This document shows positions 61,447-64,000 of a DNA stretch of 64,000 nt, one piece after another. The notes under the pieces are model-generated. The model saw only the letters and a list, made by a program, of their open reading frames with translations, did no database searches and was not told the DNA's origin. Numbering within the stretch: the first letter of the stretch is position 1; the number at the start of each line of letters is the position of its first letter. The stretch lies in assembly GCF_013394655.1 (NCBI RefSeq), contig NZ_CP053351.1, positions 4,194,001 through 4,258,000 of the forward strand, read 5' to 3'. The DNA is from Winogradskyella schleiferi (lineage in GTDB: Bacteria; Bacteroidota; Bacteroidia; Flavobacteriales; Flavobacteriaceae). Both the position numbers and the translations under genes were made by a program.

Positions 61447-62667
61447 TTAAAATTTTGCCAACCAAGGTTCTGGATTCATGACTTGATCATTTTTATAAAT
61501 TCTGAAACCCAGTAGCGATTCACCTTTAATTTTATTGGTAAATACTTCGCCAATAACTTGGCCTGCCAAAACTTTATCGCCTTTCTTTACATTAACCTTA
61601 GAAAGGTTCATATAGACACTAAAATATATACCGTGTCGAATAAATACGGCAGGATTACCATTTTTAATGACCAGTACTCTAGTCACTTCTCCATTAAAAA
61701 CCGCTTTAACTCCAGATTTGTCTTCTGTTGCGATATAGATACTTTTATAATTTTGTGTCACGGAATTATCAACCAATGAGCGTTGTTTGCCATACTTCAC
61801 CTTAACAACACCTCTCGAGACTGGCCAACCCAGTTTACCTCTGTTGGATTCAAAATTTGCAGATAGCAGTTTTGCTTCTGGTGTTTCACCATACTTACTT
61901 TTAGAAGATGTTTTACTTGATTCTTTGTTGGCCGCAGCAATAGTTTCTCTAATAATTCGATTGATTTCTTTATCTAAACGATCTGCTTCTTGCTTTTTCT
62001 TCTTAATCTGAGCGGCAAATTTTCCCATATCAGATTTAATGGAAGCCATCAGAACTTCACGCTGTTTTAATTCACTTTCTAATTCTCGCTTTGCAATTCG
62101 ATTTTCTTCTATGAGTTTTTGTTTATCTTCCTTTTGTTTGGATAATTGAATGTTCAACTCTTGTAATTCCTTTGTTTTGGTCTTAATTGCTTCGCCTTGT
62201 TCTTTTTGATATTCTCTATATTGCCTAATATATTGTAGTCGTTTATAGGCTTGCTGAAAATTTCTTGAAGACAGTAAAAACATCACTTTACTCTGTTCAG
62301 ATTTACTTTTATATGATTTGACGACCATAGCGGCATAATCGTCCTTCAATTCTTGTAACTGAGTTCTAAGACTTGTAATTTCTTTTTGATTGGTACTTAT
62401 TTCCCTTGTTAAAAGATTAGCCTGTTCGTTGGTAATTCTTATCAGGTTTTTTCTAACATTTACCTTGTAGTTGATATCTTCAATCAACGTTATTGCTGAT
62501 TTTTCTTCTTTCTTTTTCGTAAACAACAACGCGTTGATTTGCTTCATTTCTTTTAAAACCTGTTGGCGTTGTTGCTCAAGCTTTTTTTGCTTGTCGCTTT
62601 GCGCAAAGAGAGACGTGCAGGACAACAGAAGTCCTAAACTTAGAAGTATATAAAAATTCTTTTTCAT
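61447..62667 (-). CDS. EnvC-like murein hydrolase activator (coiled coil plus degenerate LytM)
   Basis: This 406-residue protein has a signal peptide (about 1-22), long coiled coils (about 24-250, rich in Lys, Gln and Glu), then a LytM domain (about 285-406). The zinc ligands are missing: the HxH site reads SLLGFRIYKND, and SVYMNLSKV replaces the usual His-containing YxHL. It is therefore probably a non-catalytic activator of amidases at division, like EnvC, not a peptidase. It converges with the thioesterase, 3 nt between stops. Confidence 0.9.
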   Translation of the reverse strand: MKKNFYILLSLGLLLSCTSLFAQSDKQKKLEQQRQQVLKEMKQINALLFTKKKEEKSAITLIEDINYKVNVRKNLIRITNEQANLLTREISTNQKEITSLRTQLQELKDDYAAMVVKSYKSKSEQSKVMFLLSSRNFQQAYKRLQYIRQYREYQKEQGEAIKTKTKELQELNIQLSKQKEDKQKLIEENRIAKRELESELKQREVLMASIKSDMGKFAAQIKKKKQEADRLDKEINRIIRETIAAANKESSKTSSKSKYGETPEAKLLSANFESNRGKLGWPVSRGVVKVKYGKQRSLVDNSVTQNYKSIYIATEDKSGVKAVFNGEVTRVLVIKNGNPAVFIRHGIYFSVYMNLSKVNVKKGDKVLAGQVIGEVFTNKIKGESLLGFRIYKNDQVMNPEPWLAKF

Positions 62668-63000
62668 TAATTTTTTAATGATTTTAACCTATTATAAAAA
62701 AACACCCTAAAAGCTTCGCTCGGTAATTTCTAAACAAAACATATTTTGTTTTTAATTAGCCTCAAGGGGACAATCCTAGAAAGCATCATAAATTTTAGCT
62801 GAAAAACAAATTGATTTTTCAAAATTATAAACCTTCATCAATTTTTAGTCTTAAGTCTTTTTTACTTAATTATTAGTGACCCATCAAAAACAATTAGATA
62901 TTGTTTTATTTTCAAACTATACTGTTTATCAGTTAGTTAAAATTATATCTTGGTTCTTTGTTCTTGAAGCGAAGCGGTCTTACGTCTCATATCGCATATC
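62668..63000. other. Intergenic region upstream of the EnvC-like gene
   Basis: This is AT-rich. It includes the word-like repeat at 62948-62988 (TCTTGGTTCTTTGTTCTTGA...CGGTCTTACGTCTC), related to 51155-51196. Otherwise nothing was recognised. Confidence 0.5.
62948..62988 (+). repeat. Word-like repeat related to 51155-51196
   Basis: Contains TCTTGGTTCT, GAAGCGAAGCGGTCTTACGT in this order. It lies just after the stop of the DUF4292 gene. Confidence 0.5.
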
Positions 63001-63792
63001 TCATTTTATCTCAATTTCCTTATAACCAGAAGGAATATTAAATGGAAAACGAACCTCACCATCCAAAGCTACCGATTTAAACTCCAGCGTAATAGCCACT
63101 TGGTCTGTATCATCAACAGCGATAATTCTGATGTTTTCTGGTATAATCTGCTTTTTAACTTCTTGATACGATGAGTAATCGACTTGAAGCATACGCTTCT
63201 TTAGTTGTTGTTGCAATTGTAAACTATCCATTTTAAAATGTGACGGATTTATCAAATAAAACAATTCCATAATCGCATTTTGGTCTTTTGGACTTATGGC
63301 ATATGAATTTCCGTTTACTGAAACCTGATGTGGTTCGTCTTTTAGGTCATAAATCGATTGGCCTAAAAGAATGTTTTGGACTTTCATAAAATCGAGATCC
63401 ACGCCAACTACATCACTTAACAGTTTGTAATCGCCATCAAAATATTCGTTGTCCAGCTTATTGTAGAATCGCACTTTTTCTGGTGTAATCATCATTCGAG
63501 CCATACCCAAAGTAGCACTTAACCATATCACTTTATCTTTTTTCATACGAAGGCTAAACGTATGCCCTTGTTCATTTTCGCCTTGAATGATATCAATGGC
63601 GACCCTAGCATTCATGGTTTTAAAATCGGCTTCATTCTTCTCGTGTTGCCTTATGACTTGTTTTGCCGATAGCTTATCGCTTGCTACACCAGAATCGATA
63701 ACGCTTTTGGCGGAATTACAACTGAATGTTAAAGCGATAAGTATGGTACTAATTATAAGTTTTGTACTTATGTAAAATTGGGATAACTTCAT
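63001..63792 (-). CDS. DUF4292 lipoprotein
   Basis: This 263-residue lipoprotein has Cys25 in IALTFSC. The mature part follows the DUF4292 pattern: FKTMNARVAIDIIQGENEQGHTFSLRMKKDKVIWLSATLG, then MITPEKVRFYNKLDNEYFDGDY, and ends with FNIPSGYKEIEIK. It resembles the LolA/LolB-type fold predicted for this family, so a role in lipoprotein or outer-membrane assembly is possible but not shown. It directly follows (no gap) a TPR-type gene on the same strand. Confidence 0.88.
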   Translation of the reverse strand: MKLSQFYISTKLIISTILIALTFSCNSAKSVIDSGVASDKLSAKQVIRQHEKNEADFKTMNARVAIDIIQGENEQGHTFSLRMKKDKVIWLSATLGMARMMITPEKVRFYNKLDNEYFDGDYKLLSDVVGVDLDFMKVQNILLGQSIYDLKDEPHQVSVNGNSYAISPKDQNAIMELFYLINPSHFKMDSLQLQQQLKKRMLQVDYSSYQEVKKQIIPENIRIIAVDDTDQVAITLEFKSVALDGEVRFPFNIPSGYKEIEIK

Positions 63793-64000
63793 TTACTGTT
63801 GAGGCTTTAAGGTTTTCGCCTTTTTAGCAAACGTTTCAGATTTACTAATATTATTCAAGGCTTTGTAGGCAATGCTTAGTTCGGAATAGAAATCGGCTTC
63901 CATGGTGGTATTGTCGATTAAAAAATCCAGTCCCATTTCTAGATTATCAATGGCTTTTTGTGATTGACCTAAATTATTATTTGCCACTCCATTCATTAAA
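63793..64000 (-). CDS. TPR-repeat protein, C-terminal part
   Basis: The reading frame runs off the right edge of the window, so this is only the end of a gene. The ~68 residues seen contain two TPR-type helical pairs (NLGQSQKAIDNLEMGLDFLI, then MEADFYSELSIAYKALNNIS) and end KAKTLKPQQ. The stop abuts the ATG of the DUF4292 lipoprotein with no spacer, so the two are co-transcribed, a known neighbourhood in Flavobacteriaceae for an envelope assembly gene pair. Confidence 0.75.
   Translation of the reverse strand, partial: LMNGVANNNLGQSQKAIDNLEMGLDFLIDNTTMEADFYSELSIAYKALNNISKSETFAKKAKTLKPQQ

Overview
The window looks like chromosome of a marine-type member of the Flavobacteriaceae (Bacteroidota). 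The evidence is low GC, SusC/SusD outer-membrane uptake proteins, GldH, two proteins with type IX secretion (T9SS) C-terminal sorting domains, many short lipoproteins with a late lipobox cysteine, TAnnTTTG promoter elements just upstream of genes, and a hemCD fusion. No rRNA, tRNA, CRISPR array, prophage or complete insertion sequence was recognised.

Layout. 1-4.7 kb: the end of a SusC/SusD operon with a large lipoprotein and a MauG/CCP-type di-heme peroxidase. 4.7-9.5 kb: a small lipoprotein, a bacilliredoxin, a lipid block (PlsC-like acyltransferase, acyl-ACP desaturase), an HD hydrolase and an AraC regulator. 9.5-12 kb: two paralogous secreted 185-residue proteins with the same upstream architecture, enclosing an unrelated secreted protein on the other strand. 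12-14.4 kb: a radical SAM protein and a Fic protein bounded by 37-bp direct repeats. 14.4-20.8 kb: crotonase, NtrY-like kinase, HemJ, MATE transporter, ferrochelatase. 21-24.9 kb: a very large TraB/GumN-domain protein. 24.9-33.9 kb: an AraC regulator divergent from a heme operon (hemA, hemCD, hemE, EI24 membrane protein, GNAT, hemF, hemB). With hemH and hemJ nearby, most of the route from glutamyl-tRNA to protoheme by the oxygen-dependent protoporphyrin branch is here. 33.9-37.5 kb: CBS-domain transporter, alkyltransferase, serine hydrolase, exonuclease.

37.5-51.1 kb: a GEVED/T9SS protein, a double ABC ATPase, a two-subunit CoA transferase, PBP1A-gldH-ricT, a T9SS M23 peptidase and TrhO. 51.1-55.8 kb: a miniature transcription unit, recA, a lipoprotein, an ECF sigma factor and a membrane-anchored protein ending in a beta-barrel domain. 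55.8-64 kb: acyltransferase, trpS, a dprA broken by one stop codon, an HU-like/SPOR protein, a 147-bp tandem repeat, thioesterase, EnvC-like factor, DUF4292 lipoprotein and the end of a TPR protein.

The most unusual observations are these. (1) Three promoters share GCAACC-N15-CATCT with identical spacing, and an ECF sigma gene lies beside one of them. (2) One of the three drives a ~260-nt unit encoding a 37-residue peptide. Its last residues are repeated in frame after the stop codon with almost only synonymous differences. (3) The twin secreted proteins share a four-element promoter with identical spacing. (4) The Fic gene has a perfect 20-bp palindrome over its predicted transcription start and lies between direct repeats. 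(5) dprA carries an in-frame TAA. (6) Several different palindromic or word-like intergenic repeat families occur, two of which have been absorbed into coding ends.
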